Shown: positions 42,904 through 51,404 of the stretch, piece by piece | How positions within the stretch are numbered: position 1 is the first letter of the stretch | Layout: each line of letters begins with the position of its first letter | Assembly: GCA_964415525.1 (NCBI GenBank) | Contig: CAYQAS010000002.1 | Location: forward strand, 1-64,000 | DNA length: 64,000 nucleotides | Reading direction: 5' to 3' | Source: CAZPUI01 sp964415525 | GTDB lineage: Bacteria; Acidobacteriota; Holophagae; Holophagales; Holophagaceae | Made by a program: the position numbers and the translations under genes | Notes under the pieces: model-generated | Seen by the model: only the letters and a program-made list of their open reading frames with translations | What the model was told of the DNA's origin: nothing | Database searches by the model: none

Positions 42904-43067
42904 GCGAAGAGAGCCCCATCGCCGCCGCGTTCTGGACCCTGTTGAATATCGGCATGGGCGCGGTCGCGCTCATCGGCGGCAGCACCTTCCTGGTCGATCT
43001 CTGGAAACACCGGAAGGGGAAACCCAAGGGTGAGGTAGTGCCTGCCAGACCGGAATCTGAGCCATGA
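42900..43067 (+). CDS. Small single-span membrane protein (55 residues)
   Basis: Starts MSEESPIAAAFWTLLNIGMG, one helix (about 8-33), GGS, then a basic segment (WKHRKGKPKG) and a Pro/Glu tail. ATGA overlaps couple it to the HAD protein and the symporter. Same position and plan as the 63-residue protein at 36707. Preceding a sodium symporter, it also resembles the small DUF-type subunits that accompany some SSS transporters; which applies is open. Confidence 0.68.
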   Translation: MSEESPIAAAFWTLLNIGMGAVALIGGSTFLVDLWKHRKGKPKGEVVPARPESEP

Positions 43068-44659
43068 CCGGCCGACTCTCCGACTTTGACTGGCTCGTGG
43101 TCGGGATCTACCTGGTGGGCGTCCTGGCCCTGGGCGCCCTCCTCGCCCGCAGGCAGCACACCCAGGCGGACTACTACCTCGGTGGCGGGCGCATGGGCTG
43201 GATCCGGATCGGCCTGAGCCTCGCCGCAAACCAAGTCAGCGCCATCAGCCTCGTAGGCGCCCCGGCTTTCATCGCCCTGAAGGAAGGCGGAGGACTGGCC
43301 TGGCTCCAATACGAGCTAGCCGTGCCCCTGGCGATGGCGGGCATCATCGTGCTGCTGGTTCCGGCCTACCACCGCTCCGGCGGCGTGACGATCTTCCAGT
43401 ATCTGGAAGGCCGATTCGGTCCCTCCACCCGCATGGCCCTGAGCGTGGTCTTCCTCGTGAGCCGCTGCCTCGGCGCGGCGGTGGCGCTGCTGGCCACGGC
43501 CATCGTGGCCGCTGTGTGCCTGAACATGCCGCTGCTGCCGGTCCTGGTGGGCGTCGGACTCGTATCGGTGGCCTACACCGCCCTGGGCGGCCTGGTCGCG
43601 GATGTCGTCACTGACCTGCTCCAGCTCGGCATCCTCTGGATTGGTTCCCTGGTGGCGCTGGGCGTGATCCTGGCGGCGCTGCCGGCGGACTGGCCGCGAC
43701 ACCTTGATCCCGCCCGGCTGGAGGTCTTCCGCTGGTCCAGCACGGGGCTGGGGGACGGGGCGACCTTCGCTTTCTGGCCCATGCTGGTAGGGGGTGGCTT
43801 CCTCTACTTCTCCTACTACGGCTGCGACCAGACCCAGGCCCAGCGCCTGTTGGCGGTGGCCACGCCCCGCGAGGCGGCGAAGGCCATGACCCTCAATGCC
43901 GTGGTGCGGTTCCCCCTGGTGCTCACCTACTGCGCCCTGGGTCTGTTCCTCATCCCCTTCCTCCAGGCGCACCCCACGCTCCAGCTCCGGATGCTGGGGA
44001 AATCGGTGGATGCCCTGGTTCCGACCTTCTTCGTGAACCACATACCGGAAGGACTCCTGGGGATCGTCATCGCCGGCATCCTGGCGGCCACGATGTCCAG
44101 CCTGGATTCGGCGGTGAACGCCCTCAGCGCTTCCACCTGGAACGACCTCCTGCTGCGCGGACGCCCCGCCCTCGGCCGCCTCCCCGCCCGCACCCAGGTA
44201 CGCCTGAGCCGAGGCATCTCCCTGGCCTGGGGGGCCCTGATGGTGGTGATGGCGGCCTGGTTGGCGGGCGGCCACGACACGGTGATCGAGCTGGTGAACA
44301 AGATCGGATCGGCCTTCTTCGGCCCCGTGGCGGGCGTCTTCCTCCTCGGCGTGCTCTTCCCCTGCGTCACGGGACGAGGCGCCTTGACGGGGCTCGTAGC
44401 AGGACTTGCGGGCAACCTTCTGCTCTGGAAAACGGCCCCCGGCGTGAGCTGGATGTGGTGGAATGCGGCAGGATTCCTGGTCTGCGTGGGCACGGGCTGG
44501 CTCCTGGGGGGCCGTGGCCCGCTGCTCGCAAAGGGCCTTTGGCCGAAGGATCCAAGAATCATCCGGCTCGTGGTGCTGTTGGCCGGCTGGTTCATCGTCA
44601 TCGCAGCCGTCTGCGCCTGGATCCCACGGCTGCTCACCCGCATGGGAGGAACCTCATGA
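43064..44659 (+). CDS. Sodium:solute symporter (SSS family)
   Basis: A 531-residue inner-membrane Na+-coupled symporter with about 13 helices. SSS features are AADYYLGGGRM-like QADYYLGGGRMGW, LSLAANQVSAISLVGAPAF, and the Na2-site helix AGILAATMSSLDSAVNALS. The substrate is not predictable; an osmolyte or sugar would fit the operon. Coupled by ATGA overlaps on both sides. Confidence 0.92.
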   Translation: MTGRLSDFDWLVVGIYLVGVLALGALLARRQHTQADYYLGGGRMGWIRIGLSLAANQVSAISLVGAPAFIALKEGGGLAWLQYELAVPLAMAGIIVLLVPAYHRSGGVTIFQYLEGRFGPSTRMALSVVFLVSRCLGAAVALLATAIVAAVCLNMPLLPVLVGVGLVSVAYTALGGLVADVVTDLLQLGILWIGSLVALGVILAALPADWPRHLDPARLEVFRWSSTGLGDGATFAFWPMLVGGGFLYFSYYGCDQTQAQRLLAVATPREAAKAMTLNAVVRFPLVLTYCALGLFLIPFLQAHPTLQLRMLGKSVDALVPTFFVNHIPEGLLGIVIAGILAATMSSLDSAVNALSASTWNDLLLRGRPALGRLPARTQVRLSRGISLAWGALMVVMAAWLAGGHDTVIELVNKIGSAFFGPVAGVFLLGVLFPCVTGRGALTGLVAGLAGNLLLWKTAPGVSWMWWNAAGFLVCVGTGWLLGGRGPLLAKGLWPKDPRIIRLVVLLAGWFIVIAAVCAWIPRLLTRMGGTS

Positions 44660-45915
44660 CGTTCGCCTTGCTCATGGCAGATCCCTTTACGGGAAGCCTC
44701 CTGCTTTTGGCCATGCTTTGGCTAGGCGCCAAGCTGGGGGGGGAATTGGCGCTTCGCCTGCACATGCCTGCGGTGGTCGGAGAGCTGTGTGCCGGCCTCG
44801 CCTTCTCGGCCGCTCATCGAGCCTGGCCGTCCTTCCCGAATGCCGGAGCCTCCCCAGAAGCTGGCGTCCTGGCGAACGTGGGCGTGATGCTTCTCATGTT
44901 CGCCGTGGGCTTGGAGTCCACCGTTCCTCAGATGCTCCGCGTGGGTCTGGCTTCACTGAGAGTGGCTGTCCTCGGCGTCGTCTTTCCCGTCTTGCTCGGC
45001 CTCGGAGGCGCCTGGCTGGTGTTGCCGCAGGGAACCCCCACCGTGGTGAATCTCTTCATGTCCGCCTGCCTCTGCGCCACGAGCATCGGCATCAGCGTCC
45101 AGGTGCTCCGGGAGCGGAACATGGCTTCTTCGGAAGAAGGCCGGACCATCGTCGGGGCGGCGGTCATCGATGACGTGCTCGGCCTCCTGGTGCTCGTGGC
45201 GGTCAGCGCCCTGGTGACTGCCAGTGGCACCGGAGGAGGCATGCCATGGGGCCCGCTGGCCCGGTCCATGGGCATGGCCCTGGCCTTTCTGGCCGTCGCC
45301 CTCACCCTCGGGCGCGTGGCCACGCCGCACCTGTTCCGCTTGGCCAGCCGACTCCGGAGCGAGCAGCTCCTGCTTCCCATGGGACTGGCCTTTGCCTTTC
45401 TGTTGGCCTGGGTGAGCGGCGTGGCCGGCCTCGCCCCGATCATCGGGGCCTACGCGGCAGGCCTGATCCTGGAGCCGACCTCTGTCGAGCTGCTGGAAGA
45501 GCGTGAGCACCACACCTTGGAATCCCTCCTGCACCCCCTGGTCTCCGTGCTGGCGCCGCTCTTCTTCGTGGTCATCGGGGCGCGTGTGGATGTGGTGGCC
45601 CTCGTGTCACCCCAGAGCCTCCTTCTCGCCGCCGTCCTGGCCGTCCTGGGGACGATCGGAAAGTATTTGTCTGGCTACGGTGGCGGGGGAGGCATGCGGG
45701 CGGCAGTCATCGGCTGGGGGATGGTGCCCCGCGGGGAAGTCGGTCTGGTCTTCGTGGCCGTCGGTTCGCAGATGGTGCTGAATGGGAGCCCTCTGTTGGC
45801 ACCGGAATGGAAAGCCGCCCTGGTGGGAGCCATCCTGCTCACCACGCTGCTGGGTCCAGTTGGGTTGAATGCCGTCCTCGCCCGCTCCATCCGCCACCCC
45901 GAGAATCCAGCATGA
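44656..45915 (+). CDS. Cation:proton antiporter, CPA2 (KefB/NapA-like)
   Basis: A 419-residue antiporter with about 12 helices. The ion-binding pair in AAVIDDVLGLLVL (two adjacent Asp) is typical of electrogenic Na+/H+ antiporters of the CPA2 branch, and GLESTVPQM, ATSIGISVQVL and VPRGEVGLVF are conserved CPA motifs. No TrkA-N domain is attached. GGGAGG precedes the ATG, which overlaps the symporter stop. It probably extrudes Na+ (or K+) in exchange for protons. Confidence 0.92.
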   Translation: MTFALLMADPFTGSLLLLAMLWLGAKLGGELALRLHMPAVVGELCAGLAFSAAHRAWPSFPNAGASPEAGVLANVGVMLLMFAVGLESTVPQMLRVGLASLRVAVLGVVFPVLLGLGGAWLVLPQGTPTVVNLFMSACLCATSIGISVQVLRERNMASSEEGRTIVGAAVIDDVLGLLVLVAVSALVTASGTGGGMPWGPLARSMGMALAFLAVALTLGRVATPHLFRLASRLRSEQLLLPMGLAFAFLLAWVSGVAGLAPIIGAYAAGLILEPTSVELLEEREHHTLESLLHPLVSVLAPLFFVVIGARVDVVALVSPQSLLLAAVLAVLGTIGKYLSGYGGGGGMRAAVIGWGMVPRGEVGLVFVAVGSQMVLNGSPLLAPEWKAALVGAILLTTLLGPVGLNAVLARSIRHPENPA

Positions 45916-46889
45916 CCCCAGGCCTGACCATCCTCCTGCTGCTCCTGGGAGGCACCGCCCTGCTCTACTTCGGAGCAGAGTGGCTGGTGCGAGGCGGCGC
46001 GGGGCTTGCGCGCCGTCTGAACATTTCCCCACTGATCGTTGGGCTGACGGTGGTCGCCTACGGAACCTCCGCCCCGGAGGTCATCGTCGGCGTCCAGGCA
46101 GGATGGAGCGGCCATGGGGACCTCGCCCTGGGCAATGTCGTCGGGAGCAACATCGCCAATATCGGCCTGATCCTCGGCCTGACGGCGCTGCTCCGCCCCG
46201 CCCCAGTCCAGCGAGCGCTCGCAAGGAGTGAAGTCCCCGTCCTGCTCCTGTCCACCCTGGCGCTGGGATGGCTGCTCTCCAACGGACACTTGGCCACCTG
46301 GGAGTCAGCCCTGCTGCTGCTGGCAGCACTCGGCTACAGCGGATGGATGGTCCACCGGGCCCGCCGAACCCGTGAGACCGATCTCCACCTCGCGGTGACT
46401 GAAGAAGCAGCCGAAACCGCCGGGGCTCCCAAAGGCGGATCGGTCCTCCGGCTCTCCACCCTGGTCGGCGTCGGGCTGGGCCTACTGGTGGTGGGAGGCC
46501 ACCTCCTGGTGCAGGGAGCGACCGCGCTCGCCCTCACCCTCGGCATGAGCGAACGGCTGGTGGGCCTGACCATCGTGGCCGTGGGAACCTCCGTCCCCGA
46601 ACTGGCGACGTCCCTGGTGGCTGCCTGGCGGGGACACACCGACATGGCCGTGGGGAACGTGGTGGGTTCGAACATCTTCAACATCCTGCTGTGCCTCGGC
46701 GCCGCAGGGCTGCCGGGCTCCCTGCGCGCCATTCCGACCCTCCACAACCCCGACATGGCCGTTCTTGGCGGCTTCACGCTGCTGGGCCTGCTGCTGCTGC
46801 GCACCGAGCGGACCATCCGCAGGTGGGAGGGAGGGCTGCTGTTTGGAAGCTATGTGGGGTACCTGGCATGGCTGGTTCTGTACCCCTGA
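45912..46889 (+). CDS. Calcium/sodium antiporter (CaCA family, YrbG-like)
   Basis: A 325-residue exchanger with two inverted repeats, each with a signature: VAYGTSAPEVIVG followed by LALGNVVGSNIANIGLILG, and VAVGTSVPELATSLVAA followed by MAVGNVVGSNIFNILLCLG. These are the alpha-repeats that bind Na+ and Ca2+. Coupled to the antiporter gene by ATGA. It is the last gene of the copy-2 operon, giving the operon three Na+-linked transporters in a row. Confidence 0.94.
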   Translation: MTPGLTILLLLLGGTALLYFGAEWLVRGGAGLARRLNISPLIVGLTVVAYGTSAPEVIVGVQAGWSGHGDLALGNVVGSNIANIGLILGLTALLRPAPVQRALARSEVPVLLLSTLALGWLLSNGHLATWESALLLLAALGYSGWMVHRARRTRETDLHLAVTEEAAETAGAPKGGSVLRLSTLVGVGLGLLVVGGHLLVQGATALALTLGMSERLVGLTIVAVGTSVPELATSLVAAWRGHTDMAVGNVVGSNIFNILLCLGAAGLPGSLRAIPTLHNPDMAVLGGFTLLGLLLLRTERTIRRWEGGLLFGSYVGYLAWLVLYP

Positions 46890-46967
46890 CGTCTGGTTTT
46901 GCTTTGCTAAGCTAATTTTTTCACCCCTGCATTCATCTCTGTGCAACACCCACACCTAGGTGCCGAT

Positions 46968-48527
46968 GTGCTTCACACGCTGCGTCTACTGCCCGTTCTG
47001 GTACTGGCTCTCCCCGCAGCCTGGGGACAGCAGACGGGGAAGCCCCGCGTCACCCTCATGACCGAAGACCTGTTGCCGGGCGTGAAGGGGGATCTGGTGC
47101 CCGGTTTCACCCAGGCCTTCGACAACCTCTACCAGCAGAGGAAACAGGGCATCGCTTCCCGCCTCAGTTCCGACTTTGCCCAGGTCAGCCTCAAGGGTGG
47201 GCCCAGCCCCAATTTCGTCCTGAAGTTCGCGGCCTTCTACTCCCGGGACTGTCAGCCGTGTCGAGGGCAGGATGCCCGTGCTGCCGAGGCCCTCATGGCC
47301 TATGTCACCCTGATGGATCCGGTGACGAACCTGATCCTCGGCAAGTGGGAGCTGAAGACCGAAGCCTGGTCCGTCGAGGGGGATCCCAACCCGGTGGAGA
47401 TGGCCCAGCGCATGTTCGCGGCCTTCGAGGCCCAGCTCATCACCGGGGAGCAGCTCGCCGCCAAGATCCGTGAAGCCACGACCCTGGGCCCCGCGGTGCT
47501 GACGTTCAAGCCCAAGAACCCATCGGACGACCGGCCCATGAAGGCGGATGGAGAGCGCCGGGGCGAAGTGCGCATCCAACGGCTCCCCGAAAGCAGTCAT
47601 GACCGACCGCTCGGAGAGAACCCGGCGAATCCCCTCACCCTCTTCGAGCTGGAATGCCGTCACGGCATGCTCGTAGACCGGGACGGACGCGAAACCAAGA
47701 AGGTGAAGTTCAAGGGGACGGACTACGTGGCGAACCCCGGCAACTTCACGTTCGACTACATCACCTACGACTGCGACAAGGTCTGCGAGCGCACCGACCT
47801 CTTCACGCTGAAGTGCCTGAGCCAGAACGGCGAGGACAAGGAGAAGTCCCTGGCGAGCCTCGAGGAGCCCTTCGCCTGCACGGGCTACACCCTTCAGCTT
47901 TCGTACCGGGAGCCCCACCCGCAGTTCGGCAAGGTGGAGCTCGAAGCCACCTGGAAGTGCGTCCAGATCAATGCCGGTAAGCCCGGCGAGGCTCCCGTGA
48001 CCCTGGACATGGGGCACCCGGCGGATCTCAAGGACACTACGGGCAAGCCTCTCCAGCCGCCCTACCGTGTCCCCATGAGCACAGAGGCCGGCATCGTCCA
48101 CCTGTCCATGCCCATCCGCAGCAACGAGCCTGCCACCCACCGGTTCCAGACCACGGGTGGCGTGTATTCGGAGATCGCCTCCACGTTCCGCATCGACTTC
48201 CGGGAAGACGGCCTGACCAACCCGCCCGAACTGATCCGAGTGGACCAGGACATGCCCGGTCATCCGCTCTGTGGAAGCACCCTGCCTCTGGGCGTCTACC
48301 TCACGTGGCAGTTCGATCTTGTGGCTGACCTCCCCGAGGCCGGCAAGTCCCAGGTCTTCACACTGGAAGCCACCCCCTGTCAAAACCTGCACCAGGCCCC
48401 GGGCCACGTGACGGCTCGCTTGAGCGAGGCCGCCGTGGGACTCATGCGGGAGGGCAAGCCCTTCACCGTGACCGGGTCCAACCCCAACGGCGCGAGCTAC
48501 ACCCTCACCGCCACGCCCCAGAAATAG
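46968..48527 (+). CDS. Secreted protein of unknown function
   Basis: About 519 residues from the GTG at 46968 (AGGTG upstream; GTG 46941 is an alternative). Signal peptide LHTLRLLPVLVLALPAAWGQ. The mature part contains CQPC in FYSRDCQPCRGQD and scattered cysteines (CRHG, CDKVC, CLSQ, CTGY), suggesting disulfides. A DUF-like N-terminal domain with a VTLMDPVTNLILGKWE segment may be a lipoprotein-like nucleotide- or metal-binding module, but I do not recognise it. It begins a run of four small exported or membrane proteins. Confidence 0.72.
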   Translation: MLHTLRLLPVLVLALPAAWGQQTGKPRVTLMTEDLLPGVKGDLVPGFTQAFDNLYQQRKQGIASRLSSDFAQVSLKGGPSPNFVLKFAAFYSRDCQPCRGQDARAAEALMAYVTLMDPVTNLILGKWELKTEAWSVEGDPNPVEMAQRMFAAFEAQLITGEQLAAKIREATTLGPAVLTFKPKNPSDDRPMKADGERRGEVRIQRLPESSHDRPLGENPANPLTLFELECRHGMLVDRDGRETKKVKFKGTDYVANPGNFTFDYITYDCDKVCERTDLFTLKCLSQNGEDKEKSLASLEEPFACTGYTLQLSYREPHPQFGKVELEATWKCVQINAGKPGEAPVTLDMGHPADLKDTTGKPLQPPYRVPMSTEAGIVHLSMPIRSNEPATHRFQTTGGVYSEIASTFRIDFREDGLTNPPELIRVDQDMPGHPLCGSTLPLGVYLTWQFDLVADLPEAGKSQVFTLEATPCQNLHQAPGHVTARLSEAAVGLMREGKPFTVTGSNPNGASYTLTATPQK

Positions 48528-48559
48528 CGGGCCAAGCCCGCCCTCCCTCAGGAGATTTC

Positions 48560-49390
48560 ATGCGCAACGCCTTCCTGCTCCTCGCCGTCCCGGCTCTCAT
48601 CGCGGCTCCCCCCAAGGAGAAGGTCGACAAGCCCGGCAGCCAGGACCACGCCCTCTTCACCCGCATGCCCGGCTTCGTGATCGATCGCTACAAGACCTCG
48701 GACTTCGACCGCGAGGAGTTCACCACCAAAGGTGCCAAGAAGGACGACAAGCAGGTGGTAGAAGGGAAGAAGACCTTCATCGTCTATCACCTCACCAAGG
48801 GCGCGGACATGCCCTCCCCGGTTGAAGTGGTGCGCAACCACGTGCAGGCCATCAAGAAGGTGGGCGGTGAGGTGATGTGGGAGAAGCCGAGCGGCGGAAC
48901 CGCTGCCACCCTGCGCCTCAAGAAGGGCTCCGCCGAAACCTGGGCCTATGTCTACGCCTACGGCGGCTGCAAGAGCTATCACGTCACCATCATCGAGAAG
49001 GGCCAGATGGAGCAGAAGATCAGCTCCAGCGCCATGCTGGACGCCCTGAACAAGGACGGCTTCATCGCGCTCGACATCCACTTCGACACTGCCAAGGCCA
49101 CCATCAAGGCCGACAGCACGGCGCAGGTGGACGAGATCGCCAGCCTGCTCAAGGCCAATCCGAAGCTGAAATTGAGCGTGGAGGGCCACACGGACAACAC
49201 CGGCACCCCGGAGGGCAACCGCAAGCTCAGCGATGAGCGCGCCAAGGCTGTGAAGGCCGCGCTGGTGGCCAAGGGCATCGAGGCCCCACGGTTGCAGTCC
49301 AAGGGCTTCGGCCAGGACAAGCCGGTGGCAGACAACCGCACGGAAGAAGGCCGTGCCAAGAACCGCCGCGTCGAACTGGTGAAGCTGTGA
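48560..49390 (+). CDS. OmpA-family protein
   Basis: A 276-residue exported protein. Signal peptide MRNAFLLLAVPALIAAPP, an N-terminal domain (about 28-155) with features of the DUF4892-like/OmpA N-terminal family (YAYGGCKSYHVTIIEKG), and a C-terminal peptidoglycan-binding OmpA domain (IHFDTAKATIKADS, VEGHTDNTGTPEGNRKLSDERA, NRRVELVKL). AGGAG precedes the ATG. The stop overlaps the next start (GTGA). Confidence 0.9.
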   Translation: MRNAFLLLAVPALIAAPPKEKVDKPGSQDHALFTRMPGFVIDRYKTSDFDREEFTTKGAKKDDKQVVEGKKTFIVYHLTKGADMPSPVEVVRNHVQAIKKVGGEVMWEKPSGGTAATLRLKKGSAETWAYVYAYGGCKSYHVTIIEKGQMEQKISSSAMLDALNKDGFIALDIHFDTAKATIKADSTAQVDEIASLLKANPKLKLSVEGHTDNTGTPEGNRKLSDERAKAVKAALVAKGIEAPRLQSKGFGQDKPVADNRTEEGRAKNRRVELVKL

Positions 49391-49824
49391 GGACGGCCGC
49401 GCTCCTGCTGGCCGCCCCTGCCTTGATTGCCCAGCAGGGACCCGGTCTGTCGTACCAGGACTTCCAGGCTTGGATGAAGGCCACCACGGTGCCTGGCTAT
49501 AAGTTCATGGGCTGCGAACAGGATGGCCCGGAATTCACGGCTACGTTCATGGGGGCCACGCCTGAGAAGGTCCTCATGGTGCGCTGTGGATCGCTCGCCT
49601 CCTTCAACGACGTGACCCGGATGGCTGGCGCCGTGCAGGGTCTGAAAACCGCCACCCACCAGGGGCTCCGAACCCACACCTACGCCATGGCGAACATGCC
49701 CATGCTTCAGGTGGAATGGCCTGCCAAGCGGACGACCCTTACCCTCGGCGGCGGCGAAGGCATGCCGGCCGGAGAGCTTCAGAAGCTGCTCACCGCCCTG
49801 GATCCGGTGATGCGCTCCAAGTGA
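49387..49824 (+). CDS. Small secreted protein of unknown function
   Basis: 145 residues starting at a GTG that overlaps the OmpA-family stop. Signal peptide MRTAALLLAAPALIAQQ. The mature part has two cysteines (GCEQD, RCGS) and no recognised motif. It is probably a periplasmic partner of the OmpA-family protein, judged from coupling alone. Confidence 0.7.
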   Translation: MRTAALLLAAPALIAQQGPGLSYQDFQAWMKATTVPGYKFMGCEQDGPEFTATFMGATPEKVLMVRCGSLASFNDVTRMAGAVQGLKTATHQGLRTHTYAMANMPMLQVEWPAKRTTLTLGGGEGMPAGELQKLLTALDPVMRSK

Positions 49825-49885
49825 TCTCAGTGCATCTGCGCCACCAAGGGCGCATCTCCAGGCACAACTCCATGGAGGTCCTCGC

Positions 49886-50020
49886 ATGACCCAAAAACAA
49901 CCTTCCCGCCCCATGAAATGGCTCGTGCTAGCCATCTTCGGGGGAGTCGCCATCGCGCTCTTCTACCGCGTGATCCAGGAACGCCACGAGGCGCCCCAGG
50001 CGATTCAGACCCAGAAGTGA
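49886..50020 (+). CDS. 44-residue single-span membrane protein
   Basis: Encodes MTQKQPSRPMKWLVLAIFGG and continues VAIALFYRVIQERHE before a polar Gln-rich tail; TGA at 50018. GGAGG lies eight bases upstream of the ATG. Basic N-terminus and one helix (about 11-29) suggest an inner-membrane peptide. It precedes the antiporter gene by 60 bases. Small membrane proteins before transporters recur three times in this window. Confidence 0.6.
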   Translation: MTQKQPSRPMKWLVLAIFGGVAIALFYRVIQERHEAPQAIQTQK

Positions 50021-50080
50021 TTGACCCAAGATCGGCATCGCCCTCGACCGGGCGATGCCATCCAGGAATCCGGAGGCCCC

Positions 50081-51340
50081 ATGAAGCTCGCCATCACCGT
50101 TGTCGCCGTGGGCTTGCTGGTGTTCGCCGCGCATCTCCTGGACGATCTCTTCAAGCGCACCAAGGTCCCTGACGTCCTCCTGCTCCTCGCCCTGGGCCTG
50201 GTGTTGGGGCCAGCGACCCATCTGGTTCGGCCTGAGCACCTTGGGGCGGTGGGTCCCCTGTTCACCACTGTGACCCTAGTGATCATCCTGTTCGAGGGAG
50301 GCCTGGGCCTGGACCTCGGGGTGCTCTTCCGGTCCCTGCGGGGAGCGGCACTTCTGACGGTGTTGAACTTCCTCGCAACGGTGGCCGTCGCCGCGCCCGT
50401 CGCCAAGGTGTTCCTCGGAATGCCTTGGCTCTCGGCGCTCATACTGGGGTCGATCCTCGGGGGCACTTCGTCTGCGGTCGTCATCCCCATGGTGAAGCGA
50501 CTCCAGATGGAAGAACGTTCCCGCACGGTGCTCTCGCTGGAGTCCGCCCTGAGTGATGTGCTGGTGATTGTCGTCGGCCTTGGGCTCATGGGCGCCCAGC
50601 AGGCCGGTGAGCTGAAGGTCGGCCTCATGATCGGCGGGATGCTCGCCTCGTTCTTCTTCGCGGGCCTCCTGGGCATGGTGGGCGGCTTCCTCTGGTCCCT
50701 GTCCCTCAACCGGATCCACGGTCTCCAGAACTCCGTCTTCACCACCCCCGCATTCGTCTGCATCGTCTATGGCGTGGTGGAACTGATGGGGTTCAGCGGC
50801 GCCATAGCCGCCCTGGCCCTGGGCATCACCCTGGGGAACCTGGACCGAGTGCCCGCCCGCTTCCTCCGCCGGTCCCCTGAGGCCCTGGCCAGCCTCAACA
50901 CCACCGAACGCGAGGTCTTTTCGGAGCTGGTCTTCCTGCTGAAGACCTTCTTCTTCGTCTACATCGGCGTGAACATCCGCCTGGGAGGGTGGCTCGATGT
51001 CGTCATAGGCCTTCTGCTCACCGCCGCCCTCTTCCTGGTGCGCATCCCGGTGGTGCACGCCTCCCTGCCGTCCCAGACCCCGCGCCCCGACGCCCTCGCC
51101 TGCGCCGTCCTCGTCCCCAAAGGCCTCGCGGCAGCGGTGCTGGCATCGCTTCCCCTGCAAATGGGTCTCCCCCATGGAGACACCATCAAGAGCACCGTGT
51201 TCGCCGTAGTGCTGTTCAGCATCCTGGCGGCATCGGTGCTCGTGTTCATGGCAGAGCGGGGGTGGATGACCAGAACCGCCTTGATTCTGTTTCGTCGGTT
51301 CTCGGATTCATCGACAGCAGACAAGGCATCGTCGGTCTGA
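50081..51340 (+). CDS. Monovalent cation:proton antiporter (CPA family)
   Basis: A 419-residue protein with about 12 helices. FEGGLGLDLGVLFRSLRGA, LGGTSSAVVIPMVKRL and ESALSDVLVIVVGLGLM are the conserved CPA segments. The ion-binding position reads SD, not the usual ND of CPA1, so stoichiometry is uncertain. A late VPKGLAAAVLASLP matches the CPA R/K-G-x motif. CGGAGG precedes the ATG. It is the third antiporter-type protein within 7 kb, outside the copy-2 operon. Confidence 0.9.
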   Translation: MKLAITVVAVGLLVFAAHLLDDLFKRTKVPDVLLLLALGLVLGPATHLVRPEHLGAVGPLFTTVTLVIILFEGGLGLDLGVLFRSLRGAALLTVLNFLATVAVAAPVAKVFLGMPWLSALILGSILGGTSSAVVIPMVKRLQMEERSRTVLSLESALSDVLVIVVGLGLMGAQQAGELKVGLMIGGMLASFFFAGLLGMVGGFLWSLSLNRIHGLQNSVFTTPAFVCIVYGVVELMGFSGAIAALALGITLGNLDRVPARFLRRSPEALASLNTTEREVFSELVFLLKTFFFVYIGVNIRLGGWLDVVIGLLLTAALFLVRIPVVHASLPSQTPRPDALACAVLVPKGLAAAVLASLPLQMGLPHGDTIKSTVFAVVLFSILAASVLVFMAERGWMTRTALILFRRFSDSSTADKASSV

Positions 51341-51404
51341 GGACCAGGCCGCCTCAACGTCTGAAACTGGCAGCAAGTTCCCCAGGCATCTCGCGAAAGC
51401 CCTC

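Noticed and set aside
46895..46925. GCTTTGCTAAGC followed by a T-run as terminator of the exchanger operon
   Set aside because: Only a four-base-pair stem; too weak to call, although the T-run is suggestive.
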